This document shows, one piece after another, positions 37,521 through 51,900 of a DNA stretch of 64,000 bases. The DNA is from Hippophae tibetana (lineage: Eukaryota; Streptophyta; Magnoliopsida; Rosales; Elaeagnaceae), in assembly GCA_037013495.1 (NCBI GenBank), contig CM072810.1:86102449-86166448 (forward strand). Direction: 5' to 3'. Made by a program: the position numbers and the translations under genes. Under the pieces are notes generated by a model, which saw only the letters and a list, made by a program, of their open reading frames with translations, did no database searches and had not been told where the DNA came from. Each line of letters opens with the position of its first letter. Position 1 is the stretch's first letter.

Positions 37521-39704
37521 TTTCCCCTACTATTCTTTTGTAAAATTGACATTAGAAAATGTTTAAGCTTTCTTTTCCACTTATAGTTTTTTCCTAATGT
37601 TTATCATTATATTGTTTTCTTTTTAAGTCTTAATACCCACCCCGGCCATATTCATGTGAATTATATTATCTATCTTCATAATGAAAAAAGGTGATGGAGG
37701 GAGATTGTTTAAGACTATATTTGTAACTTCTTGGTACGTAGCAAGAAACATTTTTATAGAGGATGAGCTTAATATTTCCATTGATATTTCTTTGCTTCTT
37801 ACTTCTATAAGGCGTTTCGAAATTAGATTCTTACGGGGAAATTGATAACCAAATTTAATTTCAATACAGTGCATTCCAACATAACCAGAATAACTTATTA
37901 ATAAGTTAAGAATATTGATGCCATAAATGAGTTAAAAATTTAAATTATTTATCTCTTATATAAAATAATCAACATAATTTCAAACATTTGTAATTTGCCA
38001 TTTTAAGACGTAATAAATTCAATTTAAATAAATAATAATTACAAAGATATAAAATTTGGAGTAATGTTTCCCCTACTATTCTTTTGTAAAATTGACATTA
38101 GAAAATGTTTAAGCTTTCTTTTCCACTTATTGCTTTTTCCTAATGTTTATCATTATTTTGTTTTCTTTTTAAGTCCTAATATCCACCACAAGCATATTCA
38201 TGAGAATTATATTATCTATCTCCACAATGAAAAAAGCTGATGGTTGGAGGTGGTTTTAGACAATATTTGTAACTTCTTGGTACATAGCAAGAAACATTCC
38301 TATAGAGGATGAACTTAATATTTCCATTCATATTTCTTTGCTTCTTACTTCTATAAGGCGTTTCAAAATTAGATTCTTAGGAGGAAAGCGATAACCAAAT
38401 TTAATTTCAATACGGTGGATTCCAACATAACCAGAATAACTTATTAATAAGTTAAGAATATTGATGCCATAAATGAGTTAAAAATGTAAATTATTTATCT
38501 CTTATATAAAATAATCAACAAAATTTCAAACGTTTGTAATTTTCCATTTTAAGACGTAATAAATTCAATTTAAATATATAATAATTATAATGATATAAAA
38601 TTTGGAGTAATGTTTCCCCTACTATTCTTTTGTAAAATTAACATTAGAAAATGTTTAAGCTTTCTTTTCCACTTATAGTTTTTTCCTAGTGTTTATCATT
38701 ATATTGTTTTCTTTTTAAGTCTTAATACCCACCCCGGCCATATTCATGTGAATTATATTATCTATCTTCATAATGAAAAAAGGTGATGGAGGGAGATTGT
38801 TTTAGACTATATTTGTAACTTCTTGGTACGTAGCAAGAAACATTTCTATAGAGGATGAGCTTAATATTTCCATTGATATTTCTTTGCTTCTTACTTCTAT
38901 AAGGCGTTTCGAAATTAGATTCTTACGGGGAAATTGATAACCAAATTTAATTTCAATACAGTGCATTCCAACATAACCAGAATAACTTATTAATAAGTTA
39001 AGAATATTGATGCCATAAATGAGTTAAAAATTTAAATTATTTATCTCTTATATAAAATAATCAACATAATTTCAAACATTTGTAATTTGCCATTTTAAGA
39101 CGTAATAAATTCAATTTAAATAAATAATAATTACAAAGATATAAAATTTGGAGTAATGTTTCCCCTACTATTCTTTTGTAAAATTGACATTAGAAAATGT
39201 TTAAGCTTTCTTTTCCACTTATTGCTTTTTCCTAATGTTTATCATTATTTTGTTTTCTTTTTAAGTCCTAATATCCACCACAAGCATATTCATGAGAATT
39301 ATATTATCTATCTCCACAATGAAAAAAGCTGATGGTTGGAGGTGGTTTTAGACAATATTTGTAACTTCTTGGTACATAGCAAGAAACATTCCTATAGAGG
39401 ATGAACTTAATATTTCCATTCATATTTCTTTGCTTCTTACTTCTATAAGGCGTTTGGAAATTAGATTCTTAGGGGGAAAGCGATAACCAAATTTAATTTC
39501 AATACGGTGCATTCCAACATAACTAGAATAACTTATTAATAAGTTAAGAATATTGATGCCATAAATGAGTTAAAAATTTAAATTATTTCTCTCTTATATA
39601 AAATAATCAACAAAATTTCAAACGTTTGTAAGTAGGCGTTTTAAGACGTAAAAAATTCCACTTAAATATATAATAATTACAATGATATAAAATTTGGAGT
39701 AATG
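37521..39704 (+). repeat. 2-mer unit D-A, two copies (1092 bp each)
   Basis: Monomers at 37521 (D), 38067 (A), 38613 (D) and 39159 (A) form two D-A pairs with a 1092-bp period. Both D monomers keep CCCGGCC and end in a tail with TTTGCCATTTT and ATTACAAAGATATAAA. The first D has TTTAAGACTATA instead of TTTTAGACTATA, which opens a fortuitous minus-strand frame at 37623-37874; it is not a gene. Confidence 0.82.
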
Positions 39705-42434
39705 TTTCCCCTACTATTCTTTTGTAAAATTGACATTAGAAAATGTTTAAGCTTTCTTTTCCACTTATTGCTTTTTCCTAATGTTTATCATTATATGGTT
39801 TTCTTTTTAAGTCTTAATACCCACCATAGGCATATTCATGTGAATTATATTATCTATCTTCCTAATGAAAAAAGGTGATTGATGGAGATTGTTTTAGACT
39901 ATATTTGTAACTTCTTGGTACGTAGCAAGAAACATTTCTATAGAGGATGAGCTTAATATTTCCATTCATATTTCTTTGCTTCTTACTTCTATAAGGCGTT
40001 TCGAAATTAGATTCTTACGGGGAAATTGATAACCAAATTTAATTTCAATACAGTGCATTCCAACATAACCAGAATAACTTATTAATAAGTTAAGAATATT
40101 GATGCCATAAATGAGTTAAAAATTTAAATTATTTATCTCTTATATAAAATAATCAACAAAATTTCAAACGTTTGTAATTTGGCATTTTAAGACGTAATAA
40201 GTTCAATTTAAATATATAATAATTACAATGATATAAAATTTGGAGTAATGTTTCCCCTACTATTCTTTTGTAAAATTAACATTAGAAAATGTTTAAGCTT
40301 TCTTTTCCACTTATTGTTTTTTAATAATGTTTATCATTATATTGTTTTCTTTTTAAGTCTTAATACCCACCCCGGGCATATTCATGTGAATTATATTATC
40401 TATCTTCCTAATGAAAAAAGGTGATGGAGGGAGATTGTTTTAGACTATATTTGTAACTTCTTGGTACGTAGCAAGAAACATTTCTATAGATGATGAGCTT
40501 AATATTTCCATTGATATTTCTTTGCTTCTTACTTCTATAAGGCGTTTCAAAATTAGATGCTTAGGGGGAAATTGATAACCAAAATTAATTTCAATACAGT
40601 GCATTCCAACATAACCAGAATAACTTATTAATAAGTTAAGAATATTGATGCCATAAATGAGTTAAAAATTTAAATTATTTATCTCTTATATAAAATAATC
40701 AACATAATTTCAAACATTTGTAATTTGCCATTTTAAGACGTAATAAATTCAATTTAAATAAATAATAATTACAAAGATATAAAATTTGGAGTAATGTTTC
40801 CCCTACTATTCTTTTGTAAAATTGACATTAGAAAATGTTTAAGCTTTCTTTTCCACTTATTGCTTTTTCCTAATGTTTATCATTATTTTGTTTTCTTTTT
40901 AAGTCCTAATATCCACCACAAGCATATTCATGAGAATTATATTATCTATCTCCACAATGAAAAAAGCTGATGGTTGGAGGTGGTTTTAGACAATATTTGT
41001 AACTTCTTGGTACATAGCAAGAAACATTCCTATAGAGGATGAACTTAATATTTCCATTCATATTTCTTTGCTTCTTACTTCTATAAGGCGTTTGGAAATT
41101 AGATTCTTAGGGGGAAAGCGATAACCAAATTTAATTTCAATACGGTGCATTCCAACATAACTAGAATAACTTATTAATAAGTTAAGAATATTGATGCCAT
41201 AAATGAGTTAAAAATTTAAATTATTTCTCTCTTATATAAAATAATCAACAAAATTTCAAACGTTTGTAAGTAGGCGTTTTAAGACGTAAAAAATTCCACT
41301 TAAATATATAATAATTACAATGATATAAAATTTGGAGTAATGTTTCCCCTACTATTCTTTTGTAAAATTGACATTAGAAAATGTTTAAGCTTTCTTTTCC
41401 ACTTATTGCTTTTTCCTAATGTTTATCATTATATGGTTTTCTTTTTAAGTCTTAATACCCACCACAGGCATATTCATGTGAATTATATTATCTATCTTCC
41501 TAATGAAAAAAGGTGATTGATGGAGATTGTTTTAGACTATATTTGTAACTTCTTGGTACGTAGCAAGAAACATTTCTATAGAGGATGAGCTTAATATTTC
41601 CATTCATATTTCTTTGCTTCTTACTTCTATAAGGCGTTTCGAAATTAGATTCTTACGGGGAAATTGATAACCAAATTTAATTTCAATACAGTGCATTCCA
41701 ACATAACCAGAATAACTTATTAATAAGTTAAGAATATTGATGCCATAAATGAGTTAAAAATTTAAATTATTTATCTCTTATATAAAATAATCAACAAAAT
41801 TTCAAACGTTTGTAATTTGGCATTTTAAGACGTAATAAGTTCAATTTAAATATATAATAATTACAATGATATAAAATTTGGAGTAATGTTTCCCCTACTA
41901 TTCTTTTGTAAAATTAACATTAGAAAATGTTTAAGCTTTCTTTTCAACTTATTGTTTTTTAATAATGTTTATCATTATATTGTTTTCTTTTTAAGTCTTA
42001 ATACCCACCCCGGGCATATTTATGTGAATTATATTATCTATCTTCCTAATGAAAAAAGGTGATGGAAGGAGATTGTTTTAGACTATATTTGTAACTTCTT
42101 GGTACGTAGCAAGAAACATTTCTATAGATGATGAGCTTAATATTTCCATTGATATTTCTTTGCTTCTTACTTCTATAAGGCGTTTCAAAATTAGATGCTT
42201 AGGGGGAAATTGATAACCAAAATTAATTTCAATACAGTGCATTCCAACATAACCAGAATAACTTATTAATAAGTTAAGAATATTGATGCCATAAATGAGT
42301 TAAAAATTTAAATTATTTATCTCTTATATAAAATAATCAACAAAATTTTAAACGTTTGTAAGTAGGAATTTTAAGATGTAATAAATTCCACTCAAATATA
42401 TAATAATTACAATGATATAAAATTTGGAGTAATG
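39159..42434 (+). repeat. 3-mer unit A-B-E duplicated (2 x 1638 bp)
   Basis: 39159-40796 and 40797-42434 each contain A, B, E at an exact 1638-bp offset. Shared rare marks are TTATATGGTTTTC (39793 and 41431), GTAGGCGTTTTAAG (39631 and 41269), ATAGATGATGAGC (40485 and 42123) and TTAGATGCTTAGGGGG. The tails of the two E monomers differ (TTTGCCATT versus GTAGGAATTTT), so exchange occurred inside a monomer. Confidence 0.88.
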
Positions 42435-44618
42435 TTTCCCCTACTATTCTTTTGTAAAATTGACATTAGAAAGTGTTTAAGCTTTCTTTTCCACTTATTG
42501 CTTTTTCCTAATGTTTATCATTATTTTGTTTTCTTTTTAAGTCTTAATACCCACCACAAGCATATTCATGTGAATTATATTATCTATCTCCAAAATGAAA
42601 AAAGCTGATGGTTGGAGGTGGTTTTAGACAATATTTGTAACTTCTTGGTACATAGCAAGAAACATTCCTATAGAGGATGAACTTAATATTTCCATTCATA
42701 TTTCTTTGCTTCTTACTTCTATAAGGCGTTTCGAAATTAGATTCTTAGGGGGAAAGCGATAACCAAATTGAATTAAAATACGGTGGATTCCAACATAACC
42801 AGAATAACTTATTAATAAGTTAAGAATATTGATGCCATAAATGAGTTAAAAATGTAAATTATTTAGCTCTTATATAAAATAATCAACAAAATTTCAAACG
42901 TTTGTAATTTTCCATTTTAAGACGTAATAAATTCAATTTAAATATATAATAATTATAATGATATAAAATTTGGAGTAAAGTTTCCCCTACTATTCTTTTG
43001 TAAAATTAACATTAGAAAATGTTTAAGCTTTCTTTTCCACTTATTGCTTTTTCCTAATGTTTATCATTATATTGTTTTCTTTTTAAGTCTTAATATCCAC
43101 CACAGGCATATTCATGTGAATTATATTATCTATCTTCCTAATGAAAAAAGGTGATTGATGGAGATTGTTTTAGACTATATTTGTAACTTCTTGGTACGTA
43201 GCAAGAAACATTTCTATAGAGGATGAGCTTAATATTTCCATTCATATTTCTTTGCTTCTTACTTTTATAAGGCGTTTCGAAATTAGATTCTTACGGGGAA
43301 ATTGATAACCAAATTTAATTTCAATACAGTGCATTCCAACATAACCAAAATAACTTATTAATAAGTTAAGAATATTGATGCCATAAATGAGTTAAAAAAT
43401 TAAATTATTTATCTCTTATATAAAATAATCAACAAAATTTCAAACGTTTGTAATTTGGCATTTTAAGACGTAATAAGTTTAATTTAAATATATAATAATT
43501 ACAATGATATAAAATTTGGAGTAATGTTTCCCCTACTATTCTTTTGTAAAATTGACATTAGAAAATGTTTAAGCTTTCTTTCCCACTTATTGCTTTTTCC
43601 TAATGTTTATCATTATTTTGTTTTCTTTTTAAGTATTAATACCCACCACAAGCATATTCATGTGAATTATATTATCTATCTCCACAATGAAAAAAGCTGA
43701 TGGTTGGAGGTGGTTTTAGACAATATTTGTAACTTCTTGGTACATAGCAAGAAACATTCCTATAGAGGATGAACTTAATATTTCCATTCATATTTCTTTA
43801 CTTCTTACTTCTATAAGGCATTTCGAAATTAGATTCTTAGGGGGAAAGCGATAACCAAATTGAATTAAAATACGGTGGATTCCAACATAACCAGAATAAC
43901 TTATTAATAAGTTAAGAATATTGATGCCATAAATGAGTTAAAAATGTAAATTATTTATCTCTTATATAAAATAATCAACAAAATTTCAAACGTTTGTAAT
44001 TTTCCATTTTAAGACGTAATAAATTCAATTTAAATATATAATAATTACAATGATATAAAATTTGGAGTAATGTTTCCCCTACTATTCTTTTGTAAAATTG
44101 ACATTAGAAAATGTTTAAGCTTTCTTTCCCACTTATTGCTTTTTCCTAATGTTTATCATTATTTTTTTTTCTTTTTAAGTCTTAATACCCACCACAGGCA
44201 TATTCATGTGAATTATATTATCTATCTCCACAATGAAAAAAGTTGATGGTTGGAGGTGGTTTTAGACAATATTTGTAACTTCTTGCTACATAGCAAGAAA
44301 CATTCCTATAGAGGATGAGCTTAATATTTCTATTCATATTTCTTTGCTTCTTACTTCTATAAGGCGTTTCGAAATTAGATTCTTAGAGGGAAAGCGATAA
44401 CCAAATTTAATTTCAATACGGTGGATTCCAACATAACCAGAATAACTTATTAATAAGTTAAGAATATTGATGCCATAAATAAGTTAAAAATGTAAATTAT
44501 TTAGCTCTTATATAAAATAATCAACAAAATTTCAAACGTTTGTAATTTTCAATTTTAAGACGTAATAAATTCAATTTAAATATATAATAATTATAATGAT
44601 ATAAAATTTGGAGTAATG
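42435..44618 (+). repeat. Mixed monomers, including C/A hybrids
   Basis: Four monomers start at 42435 (A with GAAAGTGTTTAAG), 42981 (B, starting AAGTTTCCCC), 43527 and 44073. The last two start like type C (CTTTCCCACTTATTG) and continue like type A (CTCCACAATG), with the change between about monomer positions 80 and 150. Such C/A hybrids recur at 51717, 54993, 59361 and 61545, so the hybrid form was itself amplified. Confidence 0.78.
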
Positions 44619-47600
44619 TTTCCCCTACTATTCTTTTGTAAAATTAACATTAGAAAATGTTTAAGCTTTCTTTTCCACTTATTGCTTTTTCCTAAGGTTT
44701 ATCATTATATTGTTTTCTTTTTAAGTCTTAATACCCACCACAGGCATATTCATGTGAATTATATTATCTATCTTCCTAATGAAAAAAGGTGATTGATGGA
44801 GATTGTTTTAGACTATATTTGTAACTTCTTGGTACGTAGCAAGAAACATTTCTATAGAGGATGAGCTTAATATTTCCATTCATATTTCTTTGCTTCTTAC
44901 TTCTATAAGGCGTTTCGAAATTAGATTCTTACGGGGAAATTTATAACCAAATTTAATTTCAATACAGTGCATTCCAACATAACCAGAATAACTTATTAAT
45001 AAGTTAAGAATATTGATGCCATAAATGAGTTAAAAATTTAAATTATTTATCTCTTATATAAAATAATCAACAAAATTTCAAACGTTTGTAATTTGGCATT
45101 TTAAGACGTAATAAGTTCAATTTAAATATATAATAATTACAATGATATAAAATTTGGAGTAATGTTTCCCCTACTATTCTTTTGTAAAATTGACATTAGA
45201 AAATGTTTAAGCTTTCTTTCCCACTTATTGCTTTTTCCTAATGTTTATAATTATTTTGTTTTCTTTTTAAGTCTTAATACCCACCACAGGAATATTCATG
45301 TGAATTACATTATATCTCTTCCCAATGAAAAAAGGTGATGGATGGAGTTTGTTTTAGACAATATTTGTTACTTCTTGGTACGTAGCAAGAAACATTTCTG
45401 TAGAGGATGAGCTTAATATTTCTATTGATATTTCTTTGCTTCTTACTTCTATAAGGCGTTTGGAAATTAGATTCTTAGGGGGAAAGCAATAACCAAATTT
45501 AATTTCAATACGGTGGATTCCAACATAACTAGAATAACTTATTAATAAGTTAAGAATATTGATGCCATAAATGAGTTAAAAATGTAAATTATTTATCTCT
45601 TATATAAAATAATCAACATAATTTCAAACATTTGTAATTTGGCATTTTAAGACGTAATAAATTCAATTTAAATAAATAATAATTACAATGATATAAAATT
45701 TGGAGTAATGTTTCCCCTACTATTCTTTTGTAAAATTGACATTAGAAAATGTTTAAGCTTTCTTTTCCACTTATTGTTTTTTCCTAATGTTTATCATTAT
45801 TTTGTTTTCTTTTTAAGTCTTAATACCCACCACAAGCATATTCATGTGAATTATATTATCTATCTCCACAATGAAAAAAGCTGATGGTTGGAGGTGGTTT
45901 TAGACAATATTTATAACTTCTTGGTACATAGCAAGAAACATTCCTGTAGAGGATGAACTTAATATTTTCATTCATATTTCTTTGCTTCTTACTTCTATAA
46001 GGCATTTCAAAATTAGATTCTTAGGAGGAAAGCGATAACCAAATTTAATTTCAATACGGTGGATTCCAACATAACCAGAATAACTTATTAATAAGTTAAG
46101 AATATTGATGCCATAAATGAGTTAAAAATGTAAATTATTTATCTCTTATATAAAATAATCAACAAAATTTCAAACGTTTGTAATTTTCCATTTTAAGACG
46201 TAATAAATTCAATTTAAATATATAATAATTATAATGATATAAAATTTGGAGTAATGTTTCCCCTACTATTCTTTTGTAAAATTAACATTAGAAAATGTTT
46301 AAGCTTTCTTTTCCACTTATAGTTTTTTCCTAATGTTTATCATTATATTGTTTTCTTTTTAAGTCTTAATACCCACCCCGGGCATATTCATGTGAATTAT
46401 ATTATCTATCTTCATAATGAAAAAAGGTGATGGAGGGAGATTGTTTTAGACTATATTTGTAACTTCTTGGTACGTAGCAAGAAACATTTCTATAGAGGAT
46501 GAGCTTAATATTTCCATTCATATTTCTTTGCTTCTTACTTCTATAAGGCGTTTCGAAATTAGATTCTTACGGGGAAATTGATAACCAAATTGAATTAAAA
46601 TACGGTGGATTCCAACATAACCAGAATAACTTATTAATAAGTTAAGAATATTGATGCCATAAATGAGTTAAAAATTTAAATTATTTCTCTCTTATATAAA
46701 ATAATCAACAAAATTTCAAACGTTTGTAAGTAGGCATTTTAAGACGTAAAAAATTCCACTTAAATATATAATAATTACAATGATATAAAATTTGGAGTAA
46801 TGTTTCCCCTACTATTCTTTTGTAAAATTGACATTAGAAAATGTTTAAGCTTTCTTTTCCACTTATTGCTTTTTCCTAATGTTTATCATTATATTGTTTT
46901 CTTTTTAAGTCTTAATACCCACCACAGGCATATTCATGTGAATTATATTATCTATCTTCCTAATGAAAAAAGGTGATTGATGGAGATTGTTTTAGACTAT
47001 ATTTGTAACTTCTTGGTACGTAGCAAGAAACATTTCTATAGAGGATGAGCTTAATATTTCCATTCATATTTCTTTGCTTCTTACTTCTATAAGGCGTTTC
47101 GAAATTAGATTCTTACGGGGAAATTTATAACCAAATTTAATTTCAATACAGTGCATTCCAACATAACCAGAATAACTTATTAATAAGTTAAGAATATTGA
47201 TGCCATAAATGAGTTAAAAATTTAAATTATTTATCTCTTATATAAAATAATCAACAAAATTTCAAACGTTTGTAATTTGGCATTTTAAGACGTAATAAGT
47301 TCAATTTAAATATATAATAATTACAATGATATAAAATTTGGAGTAATGTTTCCCCTACTATTCTTTTGTAAAATTGACATTAGAAAATGTTTAAGCTTTC
47401 TTTCCCACTTATTGCTTTTTCCTAATGTTTATAATTATTTTGTTTTCTTTTTAAGTCTTAATACCCACCACAGGCATATTCATGTGAATTACATTATATC
47501 TCTTCCCAATGAAAAATGGTGATGGATGGAGTTTGTTTTAGACAATATTTGTTACTTCTTGGTACGTAGCAAGAAACATTTCTGTAGAGGATGAGCTTAA

Positions 47601-48986
47601 TATTTCCATTGATATTTCTTTGCTTCTTACTTCTATAAGGCGTTTGGAAATTAGATTCTTAGGGGGAAAGCAATAACCAAATTTAATTTCAATACGGTGG
47701 ATTCCAACATAACTAGAATAACTTATTAATAAGTTAAGAATATTGATGCCATAAATGAGTTAAAAATGTAAATTATTTATCTCTTATATAAAATAATCAA
47801 CATAATTTCAAACATTTGTAATTTGGCATTTTAATACGTAATAAATTCAATTTAAATAAATAATAATTACAATGATATAAAATTTGGAGTAATGTTTCCC
47901 CTACTATTCTTTTGTAAAATTGACATTAGAAAATGTTTAAGCTTTCTTTTCCACTTATTGTTTTTTCCTAATGTTTATCATTATTTTGTTTTCTTTTTAA
48001 GTCTTAATACCCACCACAAGCATATTCATGTGAATTATATTATCTATCTCCACAATGAAAAAAGCTGATGGTTGGAGGTGGTTTTAGACAATATTTATAA
48101 CTTCTTGGTACATAGCAAGAAATATTCCTATAGAGGATGAACTTAATATTTTCATTCATATTTCTTTGCTTCTTACTTCTATAAGGTGTTTCAAAATTAG
48201 ATTCTTAGGAGGAAAGCGATAACCAAATTTAATTTCAATACGGTGGATTCCAACATAACCAGAATAACTTATTAATAAGTTAAGAATATTGATGCCATAA
48301 ATGAGTTAAAAATGTAAATTATTTATCTCTTATATAAAATAATCAACAAAATTTCAAACGTTTGTAATTTTCCATTTTAAGACGTAATAAATTCAATTTA
48401 AATATATAATAATTATAATGATATAAAATTTGGAGTAATGTTTCCCCTACTATTCTTTTGTAAAATTAACATTAGAAAATGTTTAAGCTTTCTTTTCCAC
48501 TTATAGTTTTTTCCTAATGTTTATCATTATATTGTTTTCTTTTTAAGTCTTAATACCCACCCCGAGCATATTCATGTGAATTATATTATCTATCTTCATA
48601 ATGAAAAAAGGTGATGGAGGGAGATTGTTTTAGACTATATTTGTAACTTCTTGGTACGTAGCAAGAAACATTTCTATAGAGGATGAGCTTAATATTTCCA
48701 TTGATATTTCTTTGCTTCTTACTTCTATAAGGTGTTTCGAAATTAGATTCTTTCAGGGAAATTGATAACCAAATTTAATTTCAATACAGTGCATTCCAAC
48801 ATAACCAGAATAACTTATTAATAAGTTAAGAATATTGATGCCATAAATGAGTTAAAAATTTAAATTATTTATCTCTTATATAAAATAATCAACATAATTT
48901 CAAACATTTGTAATTTGCCATTTTAAGACGTAATAAATTCAATTTAAATAAATAATAATTACAAAGATATAAAATTTGGAGTAATG
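44619..48986 (+). repeat. 4-mer unit B-C-A-D duplicated (2 x 2184 bp)
   Basis: 44619-46802 and 46803-48986 contain B, C, A, D at a 2184-bp offset. Shared marks are GGGGAAATTTATAACC (44935 and 47119), TTTATAATTATTTTG in C, and ATTGTTTTTTCCTAATG in A (45774 and 47958). The two D monomers differ in the second half, so they are of different recent origin. Confidence 0.83.
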
Positions 48987-51900
48987 TTTCCCCTACTATT
49001 CTTTTGTAAAATTGACATTAGAAAATGTTTAAGCTTTCTTTTCCACTTATTGCTTTTTCCTAATGTTTATCATTATTTTGTTTTCTTTTTAAGTCCTAAT
49101 ATCCACCACAAGCATATTCATGAGAATTATATTATCTATCTCCACAATGAAAAAAGCTGATGGTTGGAGGTGGTTTTAGACAATATTTGTAACTTCTTGG
49201 TACATAGCAAGAAACATTCCTATAGAGGATGAACTTAATATTTCCATTCATATTTCTTTGCTTCTTACTTCTATAAGGCGTTTGGAAATTAGATTCTTAG
49301 GGGGAAAGCGATAACCAAATTTAATTTCAATACGGTGCATTCCAACATAACTAGAATAACTTATTAATAAGTTAAGAATATTGATGCCATAAATGAGTTA
49401 AAAATTTAAATTATTTCTCTCTTATATAAAATAATCAACAAAATTTCAAACGTTTGTAAGTAGGCATTTTAAGACGTAAAAAATTCCACTTAAATATATA
49501 ATAATTACAATGATATAAAATTTGGAGTAATGTTTCCCCTACTATTCTTTTGTAAAATTGACATTAGAAAATGTTTAAGCTTCCTTTTCCACTTATTGCT
49601 TTTTCCTAATGTTTATCATTATATTGTTTTCTTTTTAAGTCTTAATACCCACCACAGGCATATTCATGTGAATTATATTATCTATCTTCCTAATGAAAAA
49701 AGGTGATTGATGGAGATTGTTTTAGACTATATTTGTAACTTCTTGGTACGTAGCAAGAAACATTTCTATAGAGGATGAGCTTAATATTTCCATTCATATT
49801 TCTTTGCTTCTTACTTCTATAAGGCGTTTCGAAATTAGATTCTTACGGGGAAATTGATAACCAAATTTAATTTCAATACAGTGCATTCCAACATAACCAG
49901 AATAACTTATTAATAAGTTAAGAATATTGATGCCATAAATGAGTTAAAAATTTAAATTATTTATCTCTTATATAAAATAATCAACAAAATTTCAAACGTT
50001 TGTAATTTGGCATTTTAAGACGTAATAAGTTCAATTTAAATATATAATAATTACAATGATATAAAATTTGGAGTAATGTTTCCCCTACTATTCTTTTGTA
50101 AAATTAACATTAGAAAATGTTTAAGCTTTCTTTTCCACTTATTGTTTTTTAATAATGTTTATCATTATATTGTTTTCTTTTTAAGTCTTAATACCCACCC
50201 CGGGCATATTCATGTGAATTATATTCTCTATCTTCCTAATGAAAAAAGGTGATGGAGGGAGATTGTTTTAGACTATATTTGTAACTTCTTGGTACGTAGC
50301 AAGAAACATTTCTATAGAGGATGAGCTTAATATTTCCATTGATATTTCTTTGCTTCTTACTTCTATAAGGCGTTTCAAAATTAGATGCTTAGGGGGAAAT
50401 TGATAACCAAAATTAATTTCAATACAGTGCATTCCAACATAACCAGAATAACTTATTAATAAGTTAAGAATATTGATGCCATAAATGAGTTAAAAATTTA
50501 AATTATTTATCTCTTATATAAAATAATCAACAAAATTTTAAACGTTTGTAAGTAGGAATTTTAAGATGTAATAAATTCCACTTAAATATATAATAATTAC
50601 AATGATATAAAATTTGGAGTAATGTTTCCCCTACTATTCTTTTGTAAAATTGACATTAGAAAGTGTTTAAGCTTTCTTTTCCACTTATTGCTTTTTCCTA
50701 ATGTTTATCATTATTTTGTTTTCTTTTTAAGTCTTAATACCCACCACAGGCATATTCATGTGAATTATATTATCTATCTTCCTAATGAAAAAAGGTGATT
50801 GATGGAGATTGTTTTAGACTATATTTGTAACTTCTTGGTACGTAGCAAGAAACATTCCTATAGCGGATGAACTTAATATTTCCATTCATATTTCTTTGCT
50901 TCTTACTTCTATAAGGCGTTTCGAAATTAGATTCTTAGGGAGAAAGCGATAACCAAATTGAATTAAAATACGGTGGATTCCAACATAACCAGAATAACTT
51001 ATTAATAAGTTAAGAATATTGATGCCATAAATGAGTTAAAAATGTAAATTATTTAGCTCTTATATAAAATAATCAACAAAATTTCAAACGTTTGTAATTT
51101 TCCATTTTAAGACGTAATAAATTCAATTTAAATATATAATAATTATAATGATATAAAATTTGGAGTAATGTTTCCCCTACTATTCTTTTGTAAAATTAAC
51201 ATTAGAAAATGTTTAAGCTTTCTTTTCCACTTATTGCTTTTTCCTAATGTTTATCATTATATTGTCTTCTTTTTAAGTCTTAATACCCACCACAGGCATA
51301 TTCTTGTGAATTATATTATCTATCTTCCTAATGAAAAAAGGTGATTGATGGAGATTGTTTTAGACTATATTTGTAACTTCTTGGTACGTAGCAAGAAACA
51401 TTTCTATAGAGGATGAGCTTAATATTTCCATTCATATTTCTTTGCTTCTTACTTTTATAAGGCGTTTCGAAATTAGATTCTTACGGGGAAATTGATAACC
51501 AAATTTAATTTCAATACAGTGCATTCCAACATAACCAGAATAACTTATTAATAAGTTAAGAATATTGATGCCATAAATGAGTTAAAAATTTAAATTATTT
51601 ATCTCTTATATAAAATAATGAACAAAATTTCAAACGTTTGTAATTTGGCATTTTAAGACGTAATAAATTCAATTTAAATATATAATAATTACAATGATAT
51701 AAAATTTGGAGTAATGTTTCCCCTACTATTCTTTTGTAAAATTGACATTAGAAAATGTTTAAGCTTTCTTTCCCACTTATTGCTTTTTCCTAATGTTTAT
51801 CATTATTTTGTTTTCTTTTTAAGTCTTAATACCCACCACAAGCATATTCATGTGAATTATATTATCTATCTCCACAATGAAAAAAGCTGATGGTTGGAGG

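Noticed and set aside
37623-37874. 83-residue minus-strand frame in a D monomer
   Set aside because: It exists only because of private substitutions in this monomer; the same frame is broken in the other D monomers.
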